From positions 1 through 37,499 of the forward strand of contig QHNJ01000088.1 in NCBI GenBank assembly GCA_003218395.1: a DNA stretch of 37,499 nucleotides. Reading direction: 5' to 3'. The number at the start of each line of letters is the position of its first letter. Positions within the stretch are counted from its first letter, which is position 1. Made by a program: the position numbers and the translations under genes. Origin of the DNA: Verrucomicrobiota bacterium. GTDB taxonomy: Bacteria > Verrucomicrobiota > Verrucomicrobiia > Chthoniobacterales > UBA10450. Shown here piece by piece: positions 8,111-17,228 of the stretch. The notes under the pieces were generated by a model, which saw nothing but the letters and a program-made list of their open reading frames with translations, ran no database searches and was not told where the DNA came from.

Positions 8111-8542
8111 AAAAAGCACCTGTCCGAACTGCACCGGCTTTCCGTTTTCGGCCACTACTTCGGCGATGACCCCGCTTGTTTCTGCTTTGATTTCGTTCAT
8201 CACTTTCATCGCCTCGATAATACAGACAACTGTGTCTTCAGTGACGGTTTTCCCGACATCGACAAAGGGAGGGCCGTCCGGCGATCCCGAGCGGTAGAAT
8301 GTGCCCACCATGGGCGAAACGATCTCTTGCAGTAGCGCGCTTTCGATCGATTTGGCTCCGGTAGTTGTTGCCGGTTTGGGCGGGGGAGCAACTGCTGGCG
8401 GTGCAACCACGGTCGTCTGAGCGGTGGGGCCTTTTTGAAGCTTGAGACGGAACCCGTCCTTTTCGATCTCGAAGACCGAGAGATCGTTCTTCTTCATCAA
8501 ATCGATGATGGCCTTGATTTCTTTGATGTCTTTGAGTTCCAA
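8099..8542 (-). CDS. accB: Acetyl-CoA carboxylase, biotin carboxyl carrier protein
   Basis: 147 residues. The C-terminal biotinyl domain carries the signature EAMKVMNEI with biotinylated Lys113, and PMVGTFYRSGSPDGPPF is the usual BCCP thumb region. A Pro/Ala-rich linker (about 45-62) joins it to the N-terminal helix domain. It acts as a swinging carrier between AccC and the carboxyltransferase AccAD, which is not in the window. It is first of the accBC pair. The last residues are encoded within the repeat-like element at 8025-8110. Confidence 0.96.
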   Translation of the reverse strand: MELKDIKEIKAIIDLMKKNDLSVFEIEKDGFRLKLQKGPTAQTTVVAPPAVAPPPKPATTTGAKSIESALLQEIVSPMVGTFYRSGSPDGPPFVDVGKTVTEDTVVCIIEAMKVMNEIKAETSGVIAEVVAENGKPVQFGQVLFRVR

Positions 8543-8651
8543 GGTGCGCTCCTGTAGTTCGAGGCTGAGCGTCTAGGTAAAGCAGTTTTGAGAGCAAGGT
8601 CAAGCAGGGAACACCGCCTTCCCAAGCGCCGAGGAACGGAGTGATGGAGCT

Positions 8652-9524
8652 TTGATTTTCCGCGAACCCGCTACTTCATTATTCCAACTGCTCCAAAAAC
8701 CCGTGAGTTACGCCACATTACTCGATTTCAGAATAATTGACGAAACCGATGACTACATCGTGGTGGATAAACCGGCCTTTCTTTTGACGCATCCGACGAA
8801 GCCGAACGGGGCACCGACACTTTGGAAACAATTACATCAGCTGCTCGCATTTGAAATCGCCGGCGGCGGCCAGGTTTCGATCGTGAACCGGCTCGACCGC
8901 GAAACGAGCGGTCTCGTTTTCGTCGCGAAAACATCGGCGGCCGCCCGAAAATTCGGAATGCTCATGCAAGAGCGGCGGCTCAGGAAAGAATATCTGGCGG
9001 TTGTTTGGGGCTGGCCCGAATGGCAAACGAAAGTCGTCGACGCTCCTTTAGATCGACAAGGCAAACATCAAAAATCCGAGATCTGGTTGAAACAGATGAT
9101 TCACCCGGCGGGTGCGCCTGCGCAGACCGAATTTCGCATCGAGCGATGTTTCGAAAAGATTCATGGTAGGGACGAACCGCCGGGCCGCCCGAAGAGATCC
9201 CCCAGCGGCGTTACTCGCGAAAAATTTCGGAGTCGCGCCCCAGCAATCAACAAATTCAGTTTGATTCGCGCAGTGCCAATTACTGGTCGCACGCATCAAA
9301 TTCGCGTGCATCTCGCGGCGATTGGCCACCCGGTTGTGGGCGACAAAATTTACGGACCTGACGAACGGCTTTATCTGCGATTTATTGACACGGGATGGAC
9401 GCCTGGACTCGAACAACGATTACTCTTGCCCCGGCATGCGCTTCATTCAACGAAGCTGGCGATTGTCGGCAAGATTGAATGGGAGAGTCCGTTGCCTGTC
9501 GATCTTGCGAAGTTCGTGAAGTAA
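8652..9524 (+). CDS. RluA-family RNA pseudouridine synthase
   Basis: 290 residues from a TTG at 8652; a GTG at 8702 (VSYATLLDF) is a plausible later start. The catalytic motif NRLDRETSG carries Asp82, and ITGRTHQIRVHLAAIGHPVVGDKIYG is the conserved RluA C-terminal block. There is no S4 domain. It isomerises specific uridines in rRNA or tRNA; the target is unknown. Between FEKIH and KFSLIRAV lies an Arg/Pro/Gly-rich insert of about 31 residues that is not typical of the family and whose DNA resembles a dispersed repeat. Confidence 0.9.
   Translation: MIFREPATSLFQLLQKPVSYATLLDFRIIDETDDYIVVDKPAFLLTHPTKPNGAPTLWKQLHQLLAFEIAGGGQVSIVNRLDRETSGLVFVAKTSAAARKFGMLMQERRLRKEYLAVVWGWPEWQTKVVDAPLDRQGKHQKSEIWLKQMIHPAGAPAQTEFRIERCFEKIHGRDEPPGRPKRSPSGVTREKFRSRAPAINKFSLIRAVPITGRTHQIRVHLAAIGHPVVGDKIYGPDERLYLRFIDTGWTPGLEQRLLLPRHALHSTKLAIVGKIEWESPLPVDLAKFVK
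9165..9258. repeat. Repeat-like insert inside the pseudouridine synthase gene
   Basis: The insert begins GGTAGGGACGAACCGCCGG followed by GCCGCCC, a GTAGGG-plus-CCGCC pattern close to that of the intergenic element at 27926-28003. The stretch encodes GRDEPPGRPKRSPSGVTREK and a few more residues and keeps the frame open. The end points are estimated from where RluA-family similarity stops and resumes. Confidence 0.5.
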
Positions 9525-9534
9525 ATCACAAATA

Positions 9535-9646
9535 TTGTAGCGGCGGTCCATGACCGTCGCATTTACGCATTCGGCGTCCACCCGCCTTCGCACCGGCTCC
9601 GGCGCCTTCGCACGGCTTAGGCGCGCCAGGTAGAGCGCCGCTACAG
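9535..9646. repeat. CTGTAGC-ended palindromic element, copy 2
   Basis: The left end TTGTAGCGGCGG and right end GCGCCGCTACAG are inverted repeats. Inside, CGCCTTCGCAC occurs twice close together, and GGTCCATGACC is a small palindrome. It fills most of the gap between the pseudouridine synthase and PagL-like genes. Confidence 0.75.
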
Positions 9647-9709
9647 TGCCAAGGAAGCGACAGGCGCCAATTGCAATGGAATCAACTCCCCCTATGGTAG
9701 CGCGGGCTG

Positions 9710-10315
9710 ATGAAAATTTACCGCGTTGCCATCGCTCTTGTGTTTTTCTTCATGGCGTCGAGAGCCTTCGCCGGGACGCAAATCACAAATGAAAATGCCG
9801 GAGTGCTTGAGGCGCCGCGGTTCGAGGTTGCCCTCGAATCCGCGTATCTGCTTGGAGTTTTCGGGAATCCGAACAGCTACGAAATCGGCGCGGAATTTTT
9901 GACGGCGCGTGTCCGTTGGGGGGTAGTGCAGAGCGACAGTTGGCTGCGCGGTTATAATCAATTTTACATCAGCGCCGTCGCGGAACCGATCTTTCGCGGA
10001 CCGGAGAATCATTATTTTGGACTCAATTTCGGCATGCGTTACAACTTCGCTCGGCCAGGCAGCCGGTTGATTCCCTACTTCTCTGGCGGGTTGGGTTTAG
10101 GTTGGATCGACAGCCATCCGAATATCCCGGGCGCTCAAGGCCAAGACTTCACTTTCAACATCTTAACGGCAGCGGGGATTTCCTACCAAATGTCGAAACA
10201 TTGGAAATTGAATGCGGGGATCCTTTACCAGCATCTTTCCAACGCAGGGCAAACTGACCCAAATCCGAGTTTGAATCTTCTCGGGCCGCAAGTCGGTCTG
10301 AACTATTCATTCTGA
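9710..10315 (+). CDS. PagL-like lipid A 3-O-deacylase / acyloxyacyl hydrolase, outer membrane
   Basis: 201 residues with a signal peptide (residues 1-21, cleavage near SRAFA). The rest alternates aromatic and polar residues like a small beta-barrel and ends in Phe (LNYSF), as outer-membrane proteins do. YQHLSNAG holds His175 and Ser177, the His-x-Ser pair of PagL. The Glu expected about 14 residues after the His appears to be Asn189, so catalysis is not assured. PagL removes an acyl chain from lipid A. Together with the lipid-A N-domain protein at 15.9 kb, it supports a lipopolysaccharide-bearing organism. Confidence 0.75.
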   Translation: MKIYRVAIALVFFFMASRAFAGTQITNENAGVLEAPRFEVALESAYLLGVFGNPNSYEIGAEFLTARVRWGVVQSDSWLRGYNQFYISAVAEPIFRGPENHYFGLNFGMRYNFARPGSRLIPYFSGGLGLGWIDSHPNIPGAQGQDFTFNILTAAGISYQMSKHWKLNAGILYQHLSNAGQTDPNPSLNLLGPQVGLNYSF

Positions 10316-10377
10316 TGCGGCGCAAGTTTCAAGCTTGCCAGTTCCCGGATTTCACAGGTTAAAAAACCTGCGCCACA
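10316..10377. repeat. GGCGCA-type double-hairpin element
   Basis: The ends TGCGGCGCA and TGCGCCACA are inverted with one mismatch. Inside are two hairpins: GCAAGTTTCAAGCTTGC (10322-10338) and CAGGTTAAAAAACCTG (10355-10370). It lies directly between the PagL-like stop and the Nudix gene start, and may act as a transcription attenuator or terminator. Confidence 0.7.
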
Positions 10378-10381
10378 AATC

Positions 10382-10996
10382 GTGAGCTATCCCGGAGAAA
10401 ATGTTTTGGTCGTCAGGCGCAGTTTGTTTGACCAGCTTGGCAGTTTTCAAGGACTCAACTTTGAGCCTGGGAAATACCTCAACGCATTCCTTTCGCGCGG
10501 AAACAATTTCTTTTTCCCGCGCCCGGAGGCGGAAAACAATCTCGCCTACAAACAAATCATTCCCTACGCGCTCATGGCGTTTGAAAACCGTGTGGCATAT
10601 TACGTGCGCGGCAAAAAAGCGGGCGAGCAGCGGCTCGTCGCGAAAGGCTCAATCGGAATTGGCGGTCACATGAACGAAGGGGACGAATCACTCTTCGCCT
10701 TGGACGAGCAGGCTTATCGCGCCGGTGTCGAGCGCGAAGTAAACGAGGAAATCAAGATCGACACCCAATTCGAGGATCGGATTGTTGCCCTTCTGAATGA
10801 CGACACGACCGATGTTGGCCGCGTTCATCTTGGCATCGTGCACGTTTTCAAATTGGCCGAACCGAAGGTGGAGAAACGTGAAGCCATGATCAGGGGCCTA
10901 ACGTTTCTCACAAGGGAAGAGTTGATGACGCGCCGCGAATCGCTGGAAAGCTGGTCACAGATTTGCGTGGATTCGCTCGACCGTTTATTGGCGTAG
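10382..10996 (+). CDS. Nudix-type hydrolase domain protein
   Basis: 204 residues from a GTG at 10382. The Nudix box is recognisable but stretched: GGHMNEGD, then about 14 residues, then AYRAGVEREVNEEIKI, which carries the RE..EE core. The first 75 residues (ENVLVVRRSLFDQLGSFQG) are unlike typical short MutT proteins and resemble a family of predicted phosphoesterases that carry a Nudix fold. The substrate is unknown. The gene starts five bases after a double-hairpin element. Confidence 0.75.
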   Translation: MSYPGENVLVVRRSLFDQLGSFQGLNFEPGKYLNAFLSRGNNFFFPRPEAENNLAYKQIIPYALMAFENRVAYYVRGKKAGEQRLVAKGSIGIGGHMNEGDESLFALDEQAYRAGVEREVNEEIKIDTQFEDRIVALLNDDTTDVGRVHLGIVHVFKLAEPKVEKREAMIRGLTFLTREELMTRRESLESWSQICVDSLDRLLA

Positions 10997-11045
10997 CCAG
11001 GAGAGACTACTGAGATACTGGATTGGAGCGCACATATCAGGGCCA

Positions 11046-11109
11046 CTGTGGAGCAGCCGTGTCGGCTGCGACATTCGGAAACCCGCAGGCGACACGCCTG
11101 CCGCTACAG
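11046..11109. repeat. CTGTAGC-ended element, copy 3 (two hairpins)
   Basis: It starts CTGTGG and ends CCGCTACAG. It holds two perfect hairpins, GCAGCCGTGTCGGCTGC (11053-11069) and GCAGGCGACACGCCTGC (11085-11101). The copy at 34289-34351 has the same ends with the two hairpin types in the opposite order. It lies between convergent genes. Confidence 0.8.
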
Positions 11110-11151
11110 CGAGCGACGCGGCACGCTACTTCAGAGAGCAACGTTCTACAG

Positions 11152-11619
11152 CTATCGCTCGGGGTCGGGCGCAAATGATACGTCGTCAATTTGCCATCGG
11201 CCGACCGGATGGGAAATCGCAATGTTGATGTCGGCCCCCCTCGCTGGGTAATTGATCCGTGCGTGGAAGTTGCCTGTCGGCTCAAAAAATTGTGACTGGA
11301 ATTGAATGTCTCCCTGCACGTCGACAGGACCAACCGGTGCTCCCAACTTCTCCATTCTGGAAACAAAATCTTGTTGCGCTGACGGCGGAAATTGCAGGCG
11401 AGCCTGAGGACCCAACCGCGATGAGAAAAAAGCGAGGTCATGCTGAACGGCGATCCGCTGGATCGCTTCTTTGCCAAAGGCTCGTCCTTCCTTTGCCATT
11501 TCCTGCTTGTTCGAGAAGAGCCACCAAAAACCTCCACCGATCAATGCGAGGAGGATGATCACGATGGCCAGGATCTGCCCCGATGATTTGGATCGAGTGT
11601 TCATTTTCAATTCCTTCAT
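11152..11619 (-). CDS. Single-pass membrane hypothetical protein
   Basis: 155 residues with one N-terminal membrane segment (about 16-36, ILAIVIILLALIGGGFWWLF) preceded by basic residues, so the rest should lie outside the cytoplasm. The outer part (about 115 residues) resembles small accessory domains of unknown function. The start at 11619 lies one base after the stop of the upstream gene, so the two are probably cotranscribed and translationally coupled. MNTRSKSSG, five codons later, is an alternative start. Confidence 0.7.
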   Translation of the reverse strand: MKELKMNTRSKSSGQILAIVIILLALIGGGFWWLFSNKQEMAKEGRAFGKEAIQRIAVQHDLAFFSSRLGPQARLQFPPSAQQDFVSRMEKLGAPVGPVDVQGDIQFQSQFFEPTGNFHARINYPARGADINIAISHPVGRWQIDDVSFAPDPER

Positions 11620-11620
11620 A

Positions 11621-11980
11621 TCAATAGCCGAAACCGAGACCTTTAATCACTTCGCCATTACGAATCAATGCCCCATGGCTCTGCATCCCCGTGTAAGCGC
11701 CGAAGCGATTTCGAGCATTTACTTTGAAATTCACGAGATATCCGTAGAGATGTTCCGCTTTCGTCCCCAAATCGGCCGGTTTCGGGTCGCCATTCCATTC
11801 AATGCGTGCGCTTGCCGCGTCGATCAGTTGTGTGTCGAGCCATTTTATCACGATCTCTTTGTAGTTGCTCGGATATGGTCCATAACGGTCTACGTCCGCC
11901 GGCTGAGTTTCCGCGTTTAGATCGCGGATGGCGCTCATCCCCATAAGAAATGCGCAAACCAACAACCCAAGCGTTTTCAT
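11621..11980 (-). CDS. Small exported hypothetical protein
   Basis: 119 residues with a signal peptide (MKTLGLLVCAFLMGMSA, cleavage near DLNAE). The mature part has no recognised domain; NAR-NRFGAYTGMQ and a Gly-rich end (IKGLGFGY) suggest a compact beta-rich fold. It is followed after one base by the membrane protein gene at 11619, forming a two-gene operon. Confidence 0.65.
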   Translation of the reverse strand: MKTLGLLVCAFLMGMSAIRDLNAETQPADVDRYGPYPSNYKEIVIKWLDTQLIDAASARIEWNGDPKPADLGTKAEHLYGYLVNFKVNARNRFGAYTGMQSHGALIRNGEVIKGLGFGY

Positions 11981-12096
11981 ACATCAATCTTCCATCGGCT
12001 GAATTTGATAGTCCAGCGTAATGCGTTCCGTGCCTCGAACAAGCCTAACTGCAAGTGATGCTTTTTTTTCGGGATGATCTCTTTATTGATATGTGC

Positions 12097-13428
12097 ATGA
12101 TGAACCGAGTGATTTTCTGGCCGCTGGCCGTGTCTCTCCTCTTTGGGCTTTCGATCGCAGCGCATGCCCAAACTTCGACGCCGACGGCCGCAGCCGGAGT
12201 GACGGAAACTGCGAAGTCATTCGATGCAGCCACGGCGACGCAGGCCTGGTTAGCAACTGTTCCACGGGAGAAACGCGAGAAGTCCAACGCATATTTTGAG
12301 GGCGGTTACTGGCTGATTCTCTGGAATTTTCTTCTCGCCGCCGGGATTTCGATCTTTCTCCTCGCATCGCGAATCTCGGCGCGAATGCGCGATTTCGCCG
12401 AGCGCAGAACTCGGTTCAAGTCTCTGCAGGTAGTAATCTATGCCGTCGTCTACTTTCTCCTGGTAGCGGTGTTGAGTTTTCCATTAATCGTCTATCAGCA
12501 ATTTTACCGCGAACATCAATACGGTCTTGCGACCCAGAGTTTTCTGTCGTGGTTCCTCGAACAGTTGATCGGCCTCGGCGTCACACTAATTGCCGGGACG
12601 TTACTGTTGATTGTCCTCTACGCTGTTTTCCGGCGTGCACCGCGCACATGGTGGGTCTGGGGAACCGTGGTCGCAGTAATTTTCTTGTTCGCGCTCGTCT
12701 TTATTACGCCGTTATACATCGAGCCGTTCTTCAACACGTATAAGCCACTATCCAATCCGGAAGTCCGAGACCCAATTCTTGCGATGGCGCGGGCAAATGA
12801 AATTCCAGTCCGCCAGGTTTTTGAAGTGGACGCCTCGCGTCAGACCACGCGAGTAAGCGCGAATGTCTCAGGATTTCTCGGCACGACGCGTATTGCGCTC
12901 AATGACAATCTACTCAAGCAATGCACGCTCCCGGAAATTCGCATGGTAATGGCGCATGAGATGGGTCATTACGTGCTGAATCACGGCGCAAAATTGCTGA
13001 CCGACTTTGGGATTTTTATTCTTATCGGATTTGCGGTTGCTCGTGTTCTCTTCGACGCTGCCGTGCGGCGCTGGGGAGACAAATGGGGCGTCCGCGGAAT
13101 TGCCGATCAGGCCGGACTTCCGTTGCTCGCATTGATTTTCAGCACGTTGTTTTTCGTCGCCACGCCGCTTCTCAATACCGCGACGCGGATAACCGAGCGC
13201 GAAGCCGACGCTTTCGGAATCAACACTTCCCGTGAACCGAATGGCATGGCGAAAGTAGCGCTAAAACTTGGCGCCTATCGCAAGCTCGCTCCGACACCGC
13301 TCGAGGAATTCATCTTTTTCGATCATCCGAGTGGTCGCGCCCGGATCCGCATGGCAATGGATTGGAAAGCAGCGCATCTGCCCGCTGGCGAATCCGCGGC
13401 AGCGGAAAGCGTCTCGGCATCTCCGTGA
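12097..13428 (+). CDS. M48-family membrane metalloprotease (Ste24/CAAX-type)
   Basis: About 443 residues from ATG 12097; the frame opens at 12055, but the hydrophobic N-terminal segment begins at MMNRVIFWPLAVSLLFG. Several membrane helices precede the zinc motif HEMGH (about 287-291). The third ligand Glu lies in ITEREADAFGIN, about 80 residues later. The layout, an N-terminal helix block then NEIPVRQVFEVDASRQTTRVSAN, matches Ste24-like peptidases, which cleave membrane-associated substrates and take part in envelope quality control. It converges on the decayed cyclase gene with 15 bases between the stops. Confidence 0.92.
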   Translation: MMNRVIFWPLAVSLLFGLSIAAHAQTSTPTAAAGVTETAKSFDAATATQAWLATVPREKREKSNAYFEGGYWLILWNFLLAAGISIFLLASRISARMRDFAERRTRFKSLQVVIYAVVYFLLVAVLSFPLIVYQQFYREHQYGLATQSFLSWFLEQLIGLGVTLIAGTLLLIVLYAVFRRAPRTWWVWGTVVAVIFLFALVFITPLYIEPFFNTYKPLSNPEVRDPILAMARANEIPVRQVFEVDASRQTTRVSANVSGFLGTTRIALNDNLLKQCTLPEIRMVMAHEMGHYVLNHGAKLLTDFGIFILIGFAVARVLFDAAVRRWGDKWGVRGIADQAGLPLLALIFSTLFFVATPLLNTATRITEREADAFGINTSREPNGMAKVALKLGAYRKLAPTPLEEFIFFDHPSGRARIRMAMDWKAAHLPAGESAAAESVSASP

Positions 13429-13443
13429 GCCACGAACTTGTGA

Positions 13444-15761
13444 CTATTTTGCGTCCTTTGGCGCAATCGATCCCGCGAGTTTTTGGAAGCGAGGATCGTT
13501 CCGGATTTAATCCCACACGGGATCGAGTCGCAACAGCGCCGGAGTAATCGCGCCGGGATAAGGTATCTGCAATAGCCGCTTGAGAATGGGAATTGCGTGA
13601 TCGGCATCGCCCAGCAGAGCGTAGATATTTGGAAGTAGGGTCCAAAGCCATGGCCTTTTGTCCTTCGGACACGGCAGAGGCCGCTTCGCCTAAAACGGCG
13701 TAAGTTACACCTAAACTGGCGCGCAGCTCCGCTTCTTGAAAAGTACCTGGCGCTACCTTCTCGAGCGCGCGCTGAAGATCCTGTGCCGCTTGTTGGTAAG
13801 TTGCGTGCGCCGCGGCGACATCGCCGGCGAGTTGCTGACTTAAGCCAAGCCTGAAAAGAGCAAAATGCTTTTCCTCTTCCGGCGTGTTGGGCAGCGCTTT
13901 TGAGAGGATCTCGATGGCAGTGGCATAACGCCGCTGGAATAAAGCCTGCAGGCCGCGTAGGAGCGGATCGACACGGGGTTCGGCGACCAGCGGCTCCACC
14001 GCCTTAAGATCTCCCGTCGCCCAGAACGCACTCACTTTTTCCCCTAGGGCAACACGGTTTGTTGGTTCGAACGCAAGGACGCGGTCAAAGGCGGCAAGAG
14101 CTTCCGGGAAACGGCGCACGGCGCCATACGTGGTTGCGAGGATGAGGGAGGCGTTGATGTTGCGAGGGTCGAGCTCGACGGCGCGGCGCATCTCGGCGAT
14201 CGCTTCGTCCCAATGCCCAAGCCGGCGCTGGATCAGGGCGATCGCAGTGATGACATCAACGTCATTTGGAAGACCTTGCTCAGCTCGTTCAAATTCCGCC
14301 AGCGCCCCGGCATAGTCTCGCTGCCCATGATAGCGGTAATAACCAAGAGCCAGATGCGTCTCCGGCAGGTTTGGGTTGAGTGTGAGAGCATGATTGAGAG
14401 CATCCTTGGCTGCCGCCAACCGCGCCGGGCTTGGATCGTATGTGAAGTAACTCCAACTCTGCGCACAGGAGAGACGCACCCAAGCCAGAACAAAATTGGG
14501 ATCCAAGTTCACTGCTTCTTGGAATGATCGAATCGCGCCTTCCACATTGGAGCGATCCCACTGGGAGCTAGCGCTGAACGCGCGCCCGCGCAGGTAAGCA
14601 TCGTAAGCCGCGGTATTCTTGGTGGGCGTGGCCTCCACCCTCGCCCTTTCCTGTGGACTCAGCGTCGAGCCCACACCCGCCGCAATCTCCATCGCCAGTT
14701 CGCCCTGTAAGGCAAGGGAATCGGCCAGCGTCCGATCGTAGTTCTGCACCCAGATGTGGCGATCCGTTAGCGCATCGATCAGTTGCACCGAGACGCGAAT
14801 ATGGTTTCCGAACCGGCGCACACTGCCTTCTACGACATTGGTGACTCCCAATTGCTGCGCGATTTCTTTGAGATTGCGTGTGATCCCAGCCTTGTACTGC
14901 ATCACCGAAGTGCGGCTGATCACTTTCAGGTCTTTGATCTTGGAAAGGTTCGATAGCAACTCATCCTGGACGCCGTCGGCAAAGTAAGCGTTCTCTTTCT
15001 CCTCAGTCAGGTTTTCCAGCGGCAACACTGCGACGCTTTTTTGTGGAATCAGTTCTCCCCCGTAAGAGCGGAAGGGCTGCCTCTTATAGATGAACAGCGC
15101 GACTAACGCAGCTAACAGAACCGCTGCGGCAACAATTATGCTCCTGCGTCGAAGAGTAGCTGCTACCCGTTGCTCGGCCACCTTGATTTTCTTGGGCAGT
15201 TGCGGGTTTCCGGCCTGATCTGTGTAGAGATTTACTAAAAAGACGTTCACGCCATGCTTCACGGGGTACTCCCCAAGATCATGCAAGTAAGGATGCCACC
15301 ATTCATGCTGGGCCAGATCGTCTGCGACCCGCTTGGACAACAGAATGTGCCCAGCATCACCACAGTCCATGACGCGCTGTGCCATGTTGATGCCGGCGCC
15401 AGCGACGTTCGATCGATCGTTCACATCGGTCACACCACTGACCGGGCCGCTGTGAATTCCCATGCGCAGTTGCAATTGCGGGTAGGCTTTGAGCGCTTCA
15501 GTGATTTCTAACGCACATCGGACCGGCTCTTCAGGACTGTTGAAGAAGACCAGCGCCATTCCATCGCCAACCGGAAGGCGAATGAGTTTGCCAGCCGCTT
15601 CCGCGGTGCAGAAGTGTTGCGTGCTTCGTACGATTTGGGTGAGTTGCCGCTGAATCTCCCGCTGCTTGTTAATGAGCAGTTTCGAATAACCCCACCACGT
15701 CCATGAACAAGACGTGTCCCGAGCGCCTTTCGCGAAAGGGAAAAAGGGAGGAAGAGCTCAC
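13444..15761 (-). pseudogene. Adenylate/guanylate cyclase + TolB-like + TPR protein, broken by frameshifts and a stop
   Basis: The likely original start is a GTG at 15761 (SSSLFPFRERRSGHVLFMDVVG). One extra G in the GGGG run at 15690-15693 shifts the frame; YSKLLINKQREI and the class III cyclase core (GDGMALVFFNSPEEPV, MGIHSGPV, AGAGINMAQRV) follow in the next frame. Then come a membrane helix (around IIVAAAVLLAALVALFIY), a TolB-like domain (SVAVLPLENLT...FADGVQDELLSNLSKI) and TPR repeats. A second shift near 13630-13641 moves the reading to NIYALLGDADHAIPILKRLL, and a TAA at 13507-13509 interrupts LDPVWD*IRNDPRFQKL before the native stop at 13444. Three lesions suggest decay; assembly errors are an alternative. 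The long open frame that runs to 13310 is an artefact of the last shift. Confidence 0.8.
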
Positions 15762-15874
15762 TATTCACGCTGTTGCCGACCCTTGATTGAGCTGATGGAT
15801 AATGCCTGGACCGTTGTGGAATTACACGAACTCGCTGGCGGACCTACCCTTGAAAAGCGTTTGACGATCTTTTG

Positions 15875-16246
15875 CTATCCAGTTTCGCGCGGCTTTTGCG
15901 AAGGCGCGGCTGCGGTGAATGCAAACCTGCGTTTACGGATCAGCATCAAATTACGAATGTAAATAAGTGAGTTTGGAAGATAAGCGAGAATCCCAATCGG
16001 ATCGCGTCGGAAAACGAAGTAAACGCACATGAGGATGCTTCCGGCAATGCTCCAGTACCAGAATGATACTGGAATTATGCTTTCGCCCTGTCGCTCGGAA
16101 GCAAGCCATTGGACTAGGAAACGCATCGAGAAAAGAGCGTTCCCAATGAAGCCAAGGACCATGAGATAACTCCAATCCAGACCGAGGAATCGGTATTCTT
16201 TGCCGATCCAGGTGATAGCGATAAGTGCGAGCATGTTCATAGGCAA
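15875..16246 (-). CDS. Lipid-A-biosynthesis N-terminal domain (LAB_N) membrane protein
   Basis: 123 residues with about three to four hydrophobic segments. FLVQWLASERQGESIIPVSFWYWSI and FRRDPIGILAYLPNSLIYIRNLMLI are the recognisable blocks of the LAB_N family, small membrane proteins related to the N-terminus of some lipid A enzymes and to SWEET/PQ-loop-like folds. The function is not established. The tail is basic. It is preceded by about 85 bases without a gene, then sucD. Confidence 0.85.
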   Translation of the reverse strand: MPMNMLALIAITWIGKEYRFLGLDWSYLMVLGFIGNALFSMRFLVQWLASERQGESIIPVSFWYWSIAGSILMCVYFVFRRDPIGILAYLPNSLIYIRNLMLIRKRRFAFTAAAPSQKPRETG

Positions 16247-16332
16247 TGTAGTTGTTTAGCGTAATCGATTCGGCGATCCCATAACAAATCGCACGCGATT
16301 TCCGAACAAGGAAATGGCCACCTAGAATGCAC

Positions 16333-17214
16333 TTAGGATCGCGCTTTCATTTGCGCGATCAAAGTATCCGCCATCGTGGCGGGCGTGTCGGCGATCGTCA
16401 CCCCGGCAGCTTTGAGGGCCGCGATTTTCCCCGCTGCCGTCCCTTTCCCTCCTGAAACGATCGCACCGGCATGTCCCATCCGGCGTCCCGGCGGGGCAGT
16501 CAAACCGGCGATAAATGCTGCGACCGGCTTTTTGCAATTGGTCTTGATCCATTCGGCCGCTTCTTCTTCTGCTGAGCCACCGATTTCTCCAATTAAAATC
16601 ATTGCATCCGTGTGGCGATCTTCGCTGAAAAGTTTAACCGCATCCAGATGTGACATGCCGTGGATGGGATCCCCGCCAATCCCGATGCAGGTTGATTGGC
16701 CATAGCCGCGTGAAGTCAATTGCCAGACTGCCTCATAAGTGAGTGTTCCGGAGCGCGAGATCACGCCAATGTTGCCGGCCTTGTGAATATACCCTGGCAT
16801 GATACCGATTTTGCAAGCATCCGGAGTGATGATGCCGGGGCAATTAGGTCCGATCAGACGCGATTTCTTTCCGTGCATTTGTGCCTTCACTCGCATCATG
16901 TCCATCACGGGGATGCCCTCCGTAATGCACACCACCAGCTCTACTCCTGCATCGACTGCTTCAAGGATTGAATCCGCCGCCGCGGGTGCCGGCACAAAAA
17001 CCATTGAAGCGTTGCATCTTGTCTTCTGTCGCGCTTCCCAGACTGTGTCGAACACTGGCACTTTGTCATCGAACATTTGTCCGCCTTTCCCCGGCGTTAC
17101 CCCGGCAACGACATTCGTGCCGTAATCCATGCATTGACGTGTGTGAAACGCTCCTGCCGTACCGGTGATCCCCTGCACAACAAGCCGCGTGTTCTTATCG
17201 ACGAGGACGGACAT
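16333..17214 (-). CDS. sucD: Succinyl-CoA synthetase alpha subunit
   Basis: 293 residues, normal for SucD. It binds CoA and carries the phosphohistidine; the alpha-beta complex converts succinyl-CoA to succinate with ATP or GTP formation in the TCA cycle. Visible features are the CoA-binding [14 protein letters not shown] (14-27), the loop [11 protein letters not shown], and phosphohistidine His248 in [10 protein letters not shown]. It lies downstream of sucC in the same direction but about 1.3 kb away, with three other genes between. A repeat string abuts its start. Confidence 0.96.
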   Translation of the reverse strand: MSVLVDKNTRLVVQGITGTAGAFHTRQCMDYGTNVVAGVTPGKGGQMFDDKVPVFDTVWEARQKTRCNASMVFVPAPAAADSILEAVDAGVELVVCITEGIPVMDMMRVKAQMHGKKSRLIGPNCPGIITPDACKIGIMPGYIHKAGNIGVISRSGTLTYEAVWQLTSRGYGQSTCIGIGGDPIHGMSHLDAVKLFSEDRHTDAMILIGEIGGSAEEEAAEWIKTNCKKPVAAFIAGLTAPPGRRMGHAGAIVSGGKGTAAGKIAALKAAGVTIADTPATMADTLIAQMKARS

Positions 17215-17228
17215 GAGGAAAATGTCGA

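Noticed and set aside
13310-13443. Extension of the cyclase-TPR frame past 13444
   Set aside because: It arises from the second frameshift; the native ending PKDAK with stop at 13444 is found in the neighbouring frame, and the extension would overlap the M48 protease gene.
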